A DNA stretch of 64,000 nucleotides from Butyricicoccus porcorum (GTDB lineage: Bacteria; Bacillota; Clostridia; Oscillospirales; Butyricicoccaceae), in contig NZ_NHOC01000003.1 of NCBI RefSeq assembly GCF_002157465.1, forward strand, positions 1 to 64,000, in the 5' to 3' direction. The position numbers and the translations under genes were made by a program. The notes below the pieces were generated by a model that saw only the letters and a program-made list of their open reading frames with translations, did not search any database and was not told where the DNA came from. Shown piece after piece: positions 43,274-52,765 of this stretch. How positions within the stretch are numbered: the stretch's first letter is position 1; each line of letters starts with the position of its first letter.

Positions 43274-43843
43274 ATGAAACTAAGAAGAATTATGAACAAA
43301 TTATTAAGAGGGGTAAAAATCCCGCCCAAATAGAACTGGAAACATTAAAAGCCCGTGGCCTGCGTATCGGTGAACATGTTGATATTTTTTCTGAGTACGC
43401 TTTTGACTCTCTGTATCCCGGGCTAATTACTGTGGGGGGCTATGTTACGATTTCTTCTAATGTAAAAATTCTAGCCCATGATGCCAGTATGGGATATCTA
43501 ACAGAAGGAACCTGCAAAATTGGCATAGTTGAAAGTTTTTATTGGGCATGGAACCACAATTCTGTGTAATGTCCGAATTGGAGATTACGCTGTCATTGGT
43601 GCAGGAAGCGTGGTGACTTGTGACGTACCACCCTATGCCGTTTACGCAGGAAATCCTGCGCGTTTTGTCAAAACAGCAGAAGCGTTTCAGAAGCAACACA
43701 TAAATGGCTGTGAGAGGCATCCTACAATCGATCGTCCTTGGCGTGAAATCAAGGAGTTGAGGGGGAATGAATGGGACAAACTTCGCTCACAGCTTAAGGA
43801 TACCTATGGATATATTATTCGAAAAAAGAAGGATGAACTGTGA
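43274..43843 (+). pseudogene. Frameshifted sugar O-acetyltransferase (left-handed β-helix type)
   Basis: The ATG at 43274 opens a frame that stops after 19 codons. The real coding sense continues in another frame as YEQIIKRGKNPAQIELETL…VGGYVTISSNVKILAHDAS. A second shift near 43530 leads to [20 protein letters not shown]…[20 protein letters not shown]. The hexapeptide-repeat and [14 protein letters not shown] signatures mark a LbH acetyltransferase of the CapG/WbbJ kind. Two frameshifts make it inactive unless one is an assembly error. Its end overlaps the next start. Confidence 0.8.
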
Positions 43844-44739
43844 GAATTACCGTATTTACTCCGACCTATAATCGGGCGTATATTATTGAAAAATTGTACC
43901 GATCGCTGCAGCGTCAGACTTTTCGGGATTTTGAGTGGCTGATCGTGGATGATGGTTCTTCTGATAATACCGAAGAAGTGATAACCAAATGGAAACAGGA
44001 TGGAAATGATTTCCCTATCCGCTACTACAAGAAAGAAAACGGAGGCAAGTGTCGAGCGATCAACTACGGTGTTGATTTAGCGAAGGGCGAGTTGTTTTTT
44101 AATGTGGATAGTGATGATTATCTCACCGATGATGCGTTGGAAAAAATTGATAAATGGGAAAAAGAGTTACCTAAAGACGGGAGATTTTGCGGTGTTGTAG
44201 GTAATTTAGGCACTAGTCCTACGGAAACACCCAATACACCATGGCCAGAGCCATATCGGGATGCGAGTTTGCTTGAGCGATACGAGGAGTGCTGTGACCA
44301 TCCCATTGATGGCGAACGTGCCTGGGTATTTTATACTGAACTTCAAAAAAAATATAAATATCCAGAATTTGAGGGCGAAAATTTCATTACTCCCGCTGTT
44401 ACATGGAATCGCATGGCGCATGATGGTTATCTTGTGCGTATTTACGATGATATAATCTGGGTGTACGAATATCAACCCGATGGATTGACCGCATCTGGAA
44501 ACAAGCGGTTCCTAAATCGTCCGCAAGGACATGGGCTGTGGCTGCGAGAAAAGGCAGATTTTCTGAACTACTCATCTAAGCAGAAAGCAATGATGTGGTA
44601 TACTTTTTATTGTGACCATTCCAATCATTTATCCATTGGAGAAATTGCTGATTATATCGGAGCACCCAAATTGGCAATCGGGCTTGCAATGGTGCTTCAT
44701 GGGGCGAAAATGTTGGTGAAAAGGATAAAACAGGCATGA
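43840..44739 (+). CDS. Glycosyltransferase family 2
   Basis: This is a 299-residue GT2 enzyme starting at a GTG that overlaps the preceding stop. [35 protein letters not shown] and [18 protein letters not shown] form the donor site. It differs from the other GT2 enzymes here by its FTPTYNRA opening and the absence of the NKLYR segment. The family with this pattern is common in Firmicute capsule loci. It overlaps the pyruvyltransferase gene by 4 bases. Confidence 0.88.
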   Translation: MRITVFTPTYNRAYIIEKLYRSLQRQTFRDFEWLIVDDGSSDNTEEVITKWKQDGNDFPIRYYKKENGGKCRAINYGVDLAKGELFFNVDSDDYLTDDALEKIDKWEKELPKDGRFCGVVGNLGTSPTETPNTPWPEPYRDASLLERYEECCDHPIDGERAWVFYTELQKKYKYPEFEGENFITPAVTWNRMAHDGYLVRIYDDIIWVYEYQPDGLTASGNKRFLNRPQGHGLWLREKADFLNYSSKQKAMMWYTFYCDHSNHLSIGEIADYIGAPKLAIGLAMVLHGAKMLVKRIKQA

Positions 44740-45932
44740 GAAATATCATTATCACCGGTGGCGGAATGGTGAATAAAGGTGCGCAGGCCATGACTCTGAT
44801 TGCGGTACATGAACTGCGTGAGCGTTTTCCGGATCATAGGATTTATTTATATTCTCCCGTTGATCTGGCAAATCGAAAGCTGGACAAGGATGTTTTCACC
44901 TTTGATTTTGTCGGCTGGTATCCCCTAAAATTTGCCCATTGCCAGCATAATCTGGTTCAACGAAGGATCATATTGCTTCGCAATCGTTCTGAGCTGCTGG
45001 AAGCTGAAGCGCTTTATCGTAATACTGACTTTATCGTGGATATCAGTGGATACGCTCTTGGTAGTAACTGGAGTGACAAGATTTGCAATGATTATCTGGA
45101 TATTTTGGAATTTGCCAACGGATTTGGAATCCCTGTGTATCTTATGCCGCAGTCATTTGGCCCCTTCGACTTTGGAGAAGAACGGCAGGCCTTGAATATT
45201 CGCATTCAAAAACTGCTTCCAACCGCAAAAATAATCTTCGCACGGGAGAAGGAGGGCTATGATGCTCTCGTGAATACCTATGAGCTGAAGAATGTGCGTT
45301 TGACGTACGATTTGGTACTAAGTAATACGAAAATTGATCTAGCCAATATTTTTACTTCTGCACCAGCTCTTAATTTGCCGGAGATCAAATCAAACAGCGT
45401 TGCGGTTATCCCCAATTCCATGAATACAAATATCAGCGATCAAAATACTGTTTTGGCGCTATATACCAATGCAATCAATGCTTTGTTGGACCATGGGAAA
45501 ACAGTTTATCTGCTAAGCCATTCTGCCATGGATTCCGATCTATGCAGAAAATTGAAGAAATCTTTTTTGTCCAATGATAAAGTGATTCTGTTGGAGCAGG
45601 ATTTCAATTGTCTGGAATTCAATGAGTTAGTAAAGAAGTTCCAGTATCTAGTTGCATCCCGCTTCCATTCCATTGTCCATGCTTTTAAAAATGGAATACC
45701 TTGTATTGCTTTGGGATGGGCGACAAAATATCATGACCTGCTGAAGCTGTTTGGCCAGGAGCAATATGTCTTAGATGTTCGCAACAAAATTGAAGCAGCG
45801 CAAATGCTTGCTGTAATTGCAAAGATGGATGCCTGTCACCTTGAGGAGTCTGTAAAGATTCAGAAAGGACTGGCAGATGTTCAGCAGCAGAATGTTTTCG
45901 ATGTACTAACCCAGCATCAGAAGGAGTCATAA
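44736..45932 (+). CDS. Polysaccharide pyruvyltransferase family protein
   Basis: This 398-residue protein belongs to the CsaB/WcaK family, which adds ketal-linked pyruvate from phosphoenolpyruvate to sugars. IIITGGGMVNKGAQAMTLI, IPVYLMPQSFGPF and YLVASRFHSIVHAFKNGIP are the recognisable blocks; the last holds the conserved His. Such pyruvylation gives a negative charge and is the usual ligand of SLH domains. It is translationally coupled to both neighbours by overlaps. The acceptor is not known. Confidence 0.85.
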   Translation: MRNIIITGGGMVNKGAQAMTLIAVHELRERFPDHRIYLYSPVDLANRKLDKDVFTFDFVGWYPLKFAHCQHNLVQRRIILLRNRSELLEAEALYRNTDFIVDISGYALGSNWSDKICNDYLDILEFANGFGIPVYLMPQSFGPFDFGEERQALNIRIQKLLPTAKIIFAREKEGYDALVNTYELKNVRLTYDLVLSNTKIDLANIFTSAPALNLPEIKSNSVAVIPNSMNTNISDQNTVLALYTNAINALLDHGKTVYLLSHSAMDSDLCRKLKKSFLSNDKVILLEQDFNCLEFNELVKKFQYLVASRFHSIVHAFKNGIPCIALGWATKYHDLLKLFGQEQYVLDVRNKIEAAQMLAVIAKMDACHLEESVKIQKGLADVQQQNVFDVLTQHQKES

Positions 45933-47452
45933 TGAGATTTGCACGAACAAAAAATACATTGCGCAATATTGCTTTTGGCTCTGTGAACCGTATCATTAAT
46001 ATTGTTCTGCCTTTTATCTCCAGAACGGTGATTCTCTATGTTATGGGTACACAGTACCTTGGCTTAAGCAGCCTGTTTTCTTCCATACTAAGTTTTTTGA
46101 GCTTGACAGAACTTGGCGTTGGTTCAGCAATGGTGTACAGTATGTACAAGCCTATTGCAGAAAACGATCATACGACGATCAAGGCTTTGTTGAACTTATA
46201 TCGAAAGCTATATCGAATTATTGGTACAGTAATTCTCGTGATCGGATTATTTCTTATGCCGTTTCTTAAAATTCTGGTTCCAGAAGAATTACCGCCGGAT
46301 ATCAATCTTTATTTGCTGTACTTTATCTATTTGTTCAACGCTGTTCTGAGTTACTGGCTTTTTGCCTATAAAAATGCGCTATTGCAGGCTTATCAACGTG
46401 ATGACATTAACAGTAAGATTGCATCGATTATTACTCCGGCATCATACGCCGTTATGCTGCTTTGTCTATTCTTAACGAAAGAATACTATGCCTATGTCAT
46501 CTGGCTACCGGTCTTTACCGTATTGACCAACATTCTTCGGTGTGCTTTTGTTAATCGTAATTTTCCGAATATGAAGCCGGAAGGTGAAGTTTCTACCGAA
46601 TTAAAGCATTCTATTTTCAAAAAGACAACGGCCTTGATCGGAACAAAATTAAATACCGTGGTGCTAAATGCTGCAGATAATCTGGTCATGTCAGCTTTTC
46701 TGGGTCTAACGGTGATTGCAATGTACGGCAATTACCATTACATTATGACGGCAATTACGGGATTTACTGGTATCATCTACTCCTCTATGACTGCCGGACT
46801 AGGCAACAGTCTACAAACAGATTCACTGGATACCAACTATCGTAACTTTGAGAAATTCTCTTTTATCAACTCCTGGCTTGTTGGCTGGTGCACCGTCTGC
46901 TTGGTTTGCCTGTATCAGCCTTTCATGCAGATTTGGGTTGGGGAAGAGTTAATGTTCCCATTCTATGTTGTTCTGGAAATGGGACTATATTTCTATATCT
47001 ATCAGATTCGCAAAATTCCGGTGGTGTATAAGGATGCTGCCGGTATATGGTGGGAGGATCGTTTTCGGCCATATGTCTGCATGGTTGTAAATGTAGTGCT
47101 GAATATTGTTTTGGTTCAAATTGTTGGAATCTCTGGTGTTATTTTATCTACAGTTTTTTCTCTCTTTATTTCGATTCCTTGGGAGAACTATACGATTTTC
47201 AAGTATGTATTCCATTGTAGCAGCAAGGTCTATTACGAAAAAATGCTTTTCAGTGCCGCAACGATGCTGCTGGCAGGTACCGTGACCTTCTGGATTTGTT
47301 CCATGTTTGAAGACAGAACTCTGACGTTTCTGCTGCGAATATGTATTTGCGTTATTGTGCCCAATGGTATTTTTGCATTGTGTAACTGCAAGCGCTCGGA
47401 ATTTGAGGGAATGATTGCCATGGTTCGAAGAATCCTAAAAAGGCAGTTCTAA
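45932..47452 (+). CDS. Polysaccharide flippase (Wzx/MOP superfamily)
   Basis: This is a 506-residue membrane protein with about 12-14 predicted helices. It starts TKNTLRNIAFGSVNRIINIV, and SLFSSILSFLSLTELGVGSA is the usual second block of capsule flippases. It moves the lipid-linked repeat unit across the membrane for the EpsG-like polymerase at 28727. The start codon shares one base with the pyruvyltransferase stop. Confidence 0.88.
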   Translation: MRFARTKNTLRNIAFGSVNRIINIVLPFISRTVILYVMGTQYLGLSSLFSSILSFLSLTELGVGSAMVYSMYKPIAENDHTTIKALLNLYRKLYRIIGTVILVIGLFLMPFLKILVPEELPPDINLYLLYFIYLFNAVLSYWLFAYKNALLQAYQRDDINSKIASIITPASYAVMLLCLFLTKEYYAYVIWLPVFTVLTNILRCAFVNRNFPNMKPEGEVSTELKHSIFKKTTALIGTKLNTVVLNAADNLVMSAFLGLTVIAMYGNYHYIMTAITGFTGIIYSSMTAGLGNSLQTDSLDTNYRNFEKFSFINSWLVGWCTVCLVCLYQPFMQIWVGEELMFPFYVVLEMGLYFYIYQIRKIPVVYKDAAGIWWEDRFRPYVCMVVNVVLNIVLVQIVGISGVILSTVFSLFISIPWENYTIFKYVFHCSSKVYYEKMLFSAATMLLAGTVTFWICSMFEDRTLTFLLRICICVIVPNGIFALCNCKRSEFEGMIAMVRRILKRQF

Positions 47453-47473
47453 CAATTAACGAAAGGGGTATGT

Positions 47474-48769
47474 ATGGAACAGGAAACTGTATACACTACC
47501 GTACAGGCAGGGCTGTGCTGCGGCTGCGGGATCTGCAAGGGGATATGTCCAAAAGGATGTATTTCCTGGGACAAGCAAAATGGTCTGTATGTTCCCAAAA
47601 TTGATGAGAAGTTTTGCATTGGTTGCGGTTTGTGCGTCTCAGTATGCCCTGGTTTGGGGCAAAATTATGAGACTGCCGGAACTGCGGCAGATACAGTAAC
47701 GGGTTCTGTTCTAGGTTGTTTTAATGCTTGGAGCAAGGATTCGGCGCTGCGCAATGTCAGCGCTTCGGGCGGCGTAGTTTCCACAATTATTCGGGAATTG
47801 CTTACCAGTGGAGTCTATGATGGTGCGTTCTGCTTGGATTCATACGACTACCGGGATCAGCTAAAGACTAGGCTGTATACTACAGAAGAGGTCGGCACCC
47901 GCTGGAATGAGTCCAATGCGCCTAAATCCCGGTATCTTCCAGTCTCACATGAAAAGGCGATTATGTACATAAAGACTCATCGGAATACCCGGCTGATTTT
48001 TGTGGGGACTTCTTGTGCCATCCGGGGTCTGCAGGCTGCCATCAAAAAGTTGAACTTGGAACGTACACAATATCTGTTTATCGGCTTGTTTTGTGACAAA
48101 GTTTTCAATTACAATGTCATTTCGTATTTTGAGGATACTTACTCTCCAGATGCACCTCTTGAAGCGCTACATTTTAAGAATAAAGAGAGCGGCGGCTGGC
48201 CTGGCGACATGAAGTTCTTTCCAAAAGACGGCAAGCCGTTCTATCGCCCCTTGGCAGACCGCACAAAAGCAAAGGCATATTTTGTGCCAGAGCGCTGCAT
48301 TTACTGTGTAGATAAGTTGAACGTCTGTGCAGATATTTCTCTGGGTGACAATTATACTGGAAAAGACGAATCTAAACTGGGCAGCAATTCTGTCATTATC
48401 CGTACCCAGATCGGTGTAAGTGCATGGGCAGCCGCAAAGGATCTACTCGAGATTCGCGATATTTGTATCGAGGAAATTCAGCAGGCGCAGGCATTGGATT
48501 GGCGTCTGGATAATTTGTATTTTGGAGACCTGAAAGCGGAGCAAATTGGCAATGGTCTTGATCTTAATGACGGTGTTCCGAGGGAAAAAGAACCTGAACT
48601 CTTTACGCAAGACTTGAAAAACGGACTGAAAAAACTTCGAGCCGGAGCAGTATATGACATTAATTCTACAGAACTTCAAAAACAGATTAGGAAAGATAAT
48701 AAGAAGCCGAACCCTGCAGTTAAATTTGTGAAACGTTGTTACAGTTATATTAAGCGGAGAATCAAGTGA
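47474..48769 (+). CDS. Ferredoxin plus F420-hydrogenase/dehydrogenase β-subunit-like protein
   Basis: This is a 431-residue protein. The N-terminus has two [4Fe-4S] motifs (CCGCGICKGICPKGC and CIGCGLCVSVCP). Conserved blocks of the FrhB_FdhB family follow (NVSASGGVVSTIIRELL, FVGTSCAIRGLQAAI, ERCIYCVDKLNVCADISLGDN). Homologues occur in surface-polysaccharide loci next to pyruvyltransferases and may reduce a sugar or pyruvyl intermediate with flavin. The true reaction is unknown. It is the last gene of the operon; GAAAGGGG lies upstream. Confidence 0.83.
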   Translation: MEQETVYTTVQAGLCCGCGICKGICPKGCISWDKQNGLYVPKIDEKFCIGCGLCVSVCPGLGQNYETAGTAADTVTGSVLGCFNAWSKDSALRNVSASGGVVSTIIRELLTSGVYDGAFCLDSYDYRDQLKTRLYTTEEVGTRWNESNAPKSRYLPVSHEKAIMYIKTHRNTRLIFVGTSCAIRGLQAAIKKLNLERTQYLFIGLFCDKVFNYNVISYFEDTYSPDAPLEALHFKNKESGGWPGDMKFFPKDGKPFYRPLADRTKAKAYFVPERCIYCVDKLNVCADISLGDNYTGKDESKLGSNSVIIRTQIGVSAWAAAKDLLEIRDICIEEIQQAQALDWRLDNLYFGDLKAEQIGNGLDLNDGVPREKEPELFTQDLKNGLKKLRAGAVYDINSTELQKQIRKDNKKPNPAVKFVKRCYSYIKRRIK

Positions 48770-48940
48770 AGTGCTATGGCACTCAGTTTTATTTGCATTG
48801 AGCAATGAATGATGATCCGGCAATGCACAGGCTGACTTGAACGATTAATGTCAAACTTACATTTTTGATTGTCCTTGGGTAAATGGATACCAGAATGATT
48901 CAGTCTGAATTTATTGATATAAATATGAGGAGAAAATATT

Positions 48941-49702
48941 ATGTTGCGATTCAAGCCAACAGAGCACCTGACCGGTGTTACCATTCAAGGAGACTTACAG
49001 GATTTCTATGAGCTTACGGAATCTATCTACCGTATAACAGGGATAGTAGATGATCCGACTTCTGCATATTATGGAGTGAGGAATACTCTGCTGGCGATCT
49101 GCTATGATATTCGTCATGCGTATATGGGCGATCGCGATATTTTTACGGTTGAAAATGGAATGAATCAGGAAATAATGCGATGGCATAAAATGATTACTCC
49201 AACCAATAATGTTTATTACAGTGTAAATGTGCTGTTTCCACTGGCAATTTTTGCTGCTGTCTCTATGCAACAGGCGTTCCCAAGTGCAAGGAAGTTTTAC
49301 GAATCGAAGAATATGGAAGAGGGAGAACATTTGCCGCCGTACTCTGATTATGTTCATGATAAGGCATATCTGAATCAGTTTGCCGCGGGAGTCTGGCAGG
49401 CGTTAGGTGAAGTAATCGGTGGCCTTGAATTAGAAAAGATCATTCGTTCATGGGAGAATTCTTATGATAGTTATGCCTGCTATGCGACTCAGTATATTGA
49501 TAAATGCAACATAGAATTATTGAAAGCACCGTTGGAAAAACGTAAAGATAAACTACGTAATATTGCGAAACGATTGGTGAAAGCACCACAGGCATATTAT
49601 ACGTTATTAAGAGATTTACGTACTGCAGCGAAAGAGTATAACACAGATATTTATTCTCTCCATGATTCCAGACTGGAATATCCGGAAGAGATTGAGTGGT
49701 AA
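48941..49702 (+). CDS. Conserved clostridial protein of unknown function (DUF6904-like)
   Basis: This 253-residue soluble protein begins MLRFKPTEHLTGVTIQGD. It has a long middle (RNTLLAICYDIRHAYMGDRD, TPTNNVYYSVNVLFPLA) and a helical basic C-terminus (KLRNIAKRLVKAPQAYY) ending HDSRLEYPEEIEW. I recognise it as a family present in many Clostridia but know no activity; the DUF name is from memory. GGAG lies 8 bases before the ATG. It is separated from the polysaccharide operon by 171 bases and so is probably a unit of its own. Confidence 0.65.
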   Translation: MLRFKPTEHLTGVTIQGDLQDFYELTESIYRITGIVDDPTSAYYGVRNTLLAICYDIRHAYMGDRDIFTVENGMNQEIMRWHKMITPTNNVYYSVNVLFPLAIFAAVSMQQAFPSARKFYESKNMEEGEHLPPYSDYVHDKAYLNQFAAGVWQALGEVIGGLELEKIIRSWENSYDSYACYATQYIDKCNIELLKAPLEKRKDKLRNIAKRLVKAPQAYYTLLRDLRTAAKEYNTDIYSLHDSRLEYPEEIEW

Positions 49703-49778
49703 CTGCAGTCAGTACATGATTTTACATATACTGATATTACTCTGCTGTGGTTAGCATCAGGAAAATACAGGCATATTT

Positions 49779-50153
49779 TTATGCGTGTCGACATTCCAGC
49801 GGAAAGAAGAGTTCACTTTTGAGACTACGAATATCGTTAATAGATATGATGGTATTCGCAATTTGAAGAATCCTCCTTTCGGGCTCCAGCCTTGAAACCT
49901 TTCCCGTGATCTGCAAATATTCTCCGATATCAGAGCCGGTAAAGCAATGGAAATAAACGACGGTGATCCAGTCGTCTTTCGCAATCATGTGAAGTTTTTG
50001 GTCTAATTCGGCCTGCGCTTCCTCGGATAGTTCGATGCGTGGAACAAGCACTTTCTCTTTAACCCGGAGTGCAGTTTCATACCCCTTAAGCGCGGCGAAG
50101 GGGGAGAACTGTTTTGCACGGTCTAAACGGCTCATTTTTGCATGTGATTTCAT
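49779..50153 (-). CDS. YolD-like family protein
   Basis: This 124-residue protein has the YolD-like block MSRLDRAKQFSPFAALKGYE and a C-terminal β-rich part (ITVVYFHCFTGSDIGEYLQI, ISINDIRSL). YolD-like proteins are regularly encoded beside Y-family DNA polymerases in Firmicute phages and plasmids, as here. Their role is unknown, possibly as a polymerase partner. The ATG at 50153 follows GGAGG; the gene is 22 bases downstream of the polymerase gene. Confidence 0.85.
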   Translation of the reverse strand: MKSHAKMSRLDRAKQFSPFAALKGYETALRVKEKVLVPRIELSEEAQAELDQKLHMIAKDDWITVVYFHCFTGSDIGEYLQITGKVSRLEPERRILQIANTIISINDIRSLKSELFFPLECRHA

Positions 50154-50175
50154 AACTTCCTCCATGTCAATCGCG

Positions 50176-51441
50176 TTATGCCTTGTGCCCGCCGATCTGG
50201 CGGTTCCGGTCCATCGTTGTAGCGGCGGATTGTAGATTCATCCCTTTCAGAATAGCGTTTTTTCCATAACGCTTTTTGATGTTCAACACAGCCAGTTGCA
50301 TGTTTCGCTCCCGTTCCAGCTTAATGGGATCGGAAAACAGATCACACTGCTGGAAAGTTTCTTCGGATACATTGTTGAAGGTAAGATTGATCCGCCGAAG
50401 GGGAGCAGTCCGGGTCATAATTCTGCTGTACAGGCTGTCTACTGCGTGCATGATTTTAGCTGTAGAGCTGGTGGGCGTACCGAGGTGCATGCTGCCATGT
50501 GCCGGTTTCAGCTCCAGATGTCTGTCATATCCCAGCTGGAGCGTGACGGATTCCGCAGTCAGGCCTTTGTCGACGAGATCCAGAACAAGCAGGTCTGTCA
50601 TTTCATGGACAATCAGCCGACCTTCTTCGAAGCTGTAGTTTCGGGGAAGAACCTGACTGCTGGATATGGAGTGGGACTGCGGCTTGTATTCTTTGATATC
50701 TGCAATGGTGGTGGGTTCCCGTCCCCATGCGTGGTCAATCAGCAATTCGGCATCAACTCCGAATAAGCGATACAACAGATCTTCATTGAATTCGGACATC
50801 CGTGCGATATCCCTCATTGTCCACATGCCATTGCGGGCCAGTCTGGTGAAAATTCCTCTGCCGATGCGCCAGAAATCAGTCAGCGGTTTATGATCCCAGA
50901 GCTGTTCCCGATAGGTTTGCTCTGTCAGGATTCCGATGTGGTCATCTGAATGCTTTGCCATGATATCCATTGCGATTTTTGCCAGATATAAATTTGTTCC
51001 GATGCCTGCTGTGGCTGTAATACCTGTGGTTTGCAGCACATCATCCATGATGGCAACCGCCAGCTGCTTTGCGGTCATACGGTGAAAGACAAGATAATGG
51101 GTTACATCCATGAAAACCTCATCGATACTGTAGACATGAATGTCCTCTTTTGAAACGTATTTCAGATAAACCGCGTAGATGTTGGCGGAATAGTCAATAT
51201 AGAGCTGCATCCGCGGCGGCGCTGTGATGTATTCGATATGTTTCGGTATCTCAAATACACGGCAGCGGTTATGCACACCGAGTTTTTTCATGGAGGGGGA
51301 GACCGCAAGGCAGATTGTCTTTTCCCCTCGTTCTGGATCAGCTACGACGAGGTTTGTGGTCAATGGATCCAGTCCTCGCTCTACACATTCCACAGAAGCA
51401 TAGAAGCTTTTGAGATCAATGCAAACAAATGTTCGATTCAT
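50176..51441 (-). CDS. Y-family DNA polymerase (UmuC/DinB-like)
   Basis: This is a 421-residue translesion polymerase. The catalytic palm shows FVCIDLKSFYASVECVERG (first carboxylate) and VYSIDEVFMDVT (second carboxylate pair). The helix-hairpin-helix region follows (FWRIGRGIFTRLARNGMWTM) and then the little-finger domain with RRINLTFNNVSEE. It supports replication past DNA damage. The start at 51441 is chosen by homology; GGAGG lies rather far upstream (16 bases). It is probably part of the mobile element. Confidence 0.88.
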   Translation of the reverse strand: MNRTFVCIDLKSFYASVECVERGLDPLTTNLVVADPERGEKTICLAVSPSMKKLGVHNRCRVFEIPKHIEYITAPPRMQLYIDYSANIYAVYLKYVSKEDIHVYSIDEVFMDVTHYLVFHRMTAKQLAVAIMDDVLQTTGITATAGIGTNLYLAKIAMDIMAKHSDDHIGILTEQTYREQLWDHKPLTDFWRIGRGIFTRLARNGMWTMRDIARMSEFNEDLLYRLFGVDAELLIDHAWGREPTTIADIKEYKPQSHSISSSQVLPRNYSFEEGRLIVHEMTDLLVLDLVDKGLTAESVTLQLGYDRHLELKPAHGSMHLGTPTSSTAKIMHAVDSLYSRIMTRTAPLRRINLTFNNVSEETFQQCDLFSDPIKLERERNMQLAVLNIKKRYGKNAILKGMNLQSAATTMDRNRQIGGHKA

Positions 51442-51532
51442 AGCGTAAAAGAAAACGCCTCCTCCCGGCGAAAGCAGATAAAGCGACAGCAGAGACAATA
51501 CGCCGATCTGCAGAACAAAATCCGACGTATTG

Positions 51533-52081
51533 TCACTCGATAAACTCTTCCGGCAGTTCACTGCCTTTGATATTGCGGAAAAAGCGGCTGTCCGGTGTAT
51601 AGGGAATTTTGAAATGATAATCGAGATGATTTAATTCCTGTAGTTTGATCAGCATGAGATTGACGTTCGATCCCAGCATCTGAGAAAGCTGTACGACATC
51701 ATAGCCTTCCCGTGCCAGTGAATACACCTGATCGCTGTCCAGAAGAATATGGGAGGCAAAGGCATTTGCCTCATATTCTGTTGTGTCCTTCATGTTGAAC
51801 AGGACAAACTCCTGAAGGGCACCGCCTTTTGCCAGATCACGATGCCTGCAATCATGCCCGATTTCATGTGCCGCGACCATCTGGCGAAGCCGTGTATCCA
51901 TTTTGGGATTGAGAAACATCATGCGATGGTTCCAGCGGAACGTATACATTCCCAGAAGATCGGTAAACGCATCCTCATAATAAATTTTAATTCCGATCTC
52001 TTTGGCAATTCTAAGCGGATCCCTTGTCCCGCATTGCCGGACAAGGCTGTTCGCCTGTTTGAAAACTGAATAGGAATCCAA
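51533..52081 (-). CDS. ImmA/IrrE-family metallo-endopeptidase
   Basis: This 182-residue protein has the zinc-protease motif AAHEIGHDCRH (HEIGH) and the downstream YEANAFASHILL with the third ligand region. ImmA proteins cleave XRE-type repressors during phage or ICE induction. The gene lies directly downstream of an XRE repressor gene in the same direction, the classical pair. The repressor is the likely target. Confidence 0.9.
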   Translation of the reverse strand: MDSYSVFKQANSLVRQCGTRDPLRIAKEIGIKIYYEDAFTDLLGMYTFRWNHRMMFLNPKMDTRLRQMVAAHEIGHDCRHRDLAKGGALQEFVLFNMKDTTEYEANAFASHILLDSDQVYSLAREGYDVVQLSQMLGSNVNLMLIKLQELNHLDYHFKIPYTPDSRFFRNIKGSELPEEFIE

Positions 52082-52123
52082 AATCTACACCTCCTGAACG
52101 TATTGCAGTTGTTTGTGGCTGAT

Positions 52124-52543
52124 TCAGTCGAAAATGCTGTCTTTGCGATATTTTTTGGGGGTGTATTTTTTGTTGTCCTCTTTACAGTCGAAGTAGGCCT
52201 TCTGCAGGGCAATCATGACCGCATCCTTGTCCGCATCGGAAAGCTCACCGCCTGCGAACATGCCGGACAATTCGGCAACTAACTGTTCCGCCTGCTGTCT
52301 GCCGCGGCTTCCGTATTGCGCACCGGCCTGGGATACAAATTCCTCGTCTTCGGTCAGCAGATAATTGGTATCACAGCCGAGCTGTTCCGCCAGCTTGCCG
52401 TACAGCTCACGCTTGCGCGGGTAGCGACCCTCCTGTTCATAGCTGGCATAGGTTCGGAGGCTGACGCCGACGGCTTTGGCAAGCTCTGCCTGCGTCAATT
52501 TTTTTTCGGTGCGAAGGTACTTCAGCTTTTCCCCGAATTTCAT
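52124..52543 (-). CDS. XRE-family repressor of the mobile element
   Basis: This 139-residue regulator has an N-terminal HTH_3 domain (LKYLRTEKKLTQAELAKAVG, VSLRTYASYEQEGRYP). A helical linker and a basic C-terminus (KKYTPKKYRKDS) follow. AGGTGA precedes the ATG at 52543. It is divergent from the second ImmA gene, with a strong promoter between them, so it probably represses that promoter. It pairs with the ImmA gene at 51533. Confidence 0.88.
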   Translation of the reverse strand: MKFGEKLKYLRTEKKLTQAELAKAVGVSLRTYASYEQEGRYPRKRELYGKLAEQLGCDTNYLLTEDEEFVSQAGAQYGSRGRQQAEQLVAELSGMFAGGELSDADKDAVMIALQKAYFDCKEDNKKYTPKKYRKDSIFD

Positions 52544-52593
52544 GTTGGTCACCTCTTTGTGCGATTAAATTGCATATTGTTCCAAAAACACTA

Positions 52594-52622
52594 TTGACAA
52601 ATGAAATAAAACTGCCTATAAT
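52594..52622 (+). promoter_or_regulatory. Consensus promoter facing the element's early genes
   Basis: TTGACA (52594-52599), a 17-base spacer and TATAAT (52617-52622) give a perfect sigma-70 promoter on the + strand. On the minus strand the same place gives TTGTCA, a possible -35 for the repressor gene, so divergent promoters would overlap. Confidence 0.85.
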
Positions 52623-52765
52623 CAGGATATGATAAGCGATTGATTTACATATATCATACGTTGAATTTCATGTTTTGTCAAGAGGCAGAGATGAATACGA
52701 AGAATTTTTTTTCAAGAGTATGTAACTCAGTTTCCTTTATTGACTCAGAGAAGGGATGTGTGCTT

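Noticed and set aside
49703-49778. Attachment site of the mobile element at its left edge
   Set aside because: The other end is outside the window, so no direct repeat can be compared, and no integrase gene is present to anchor it.
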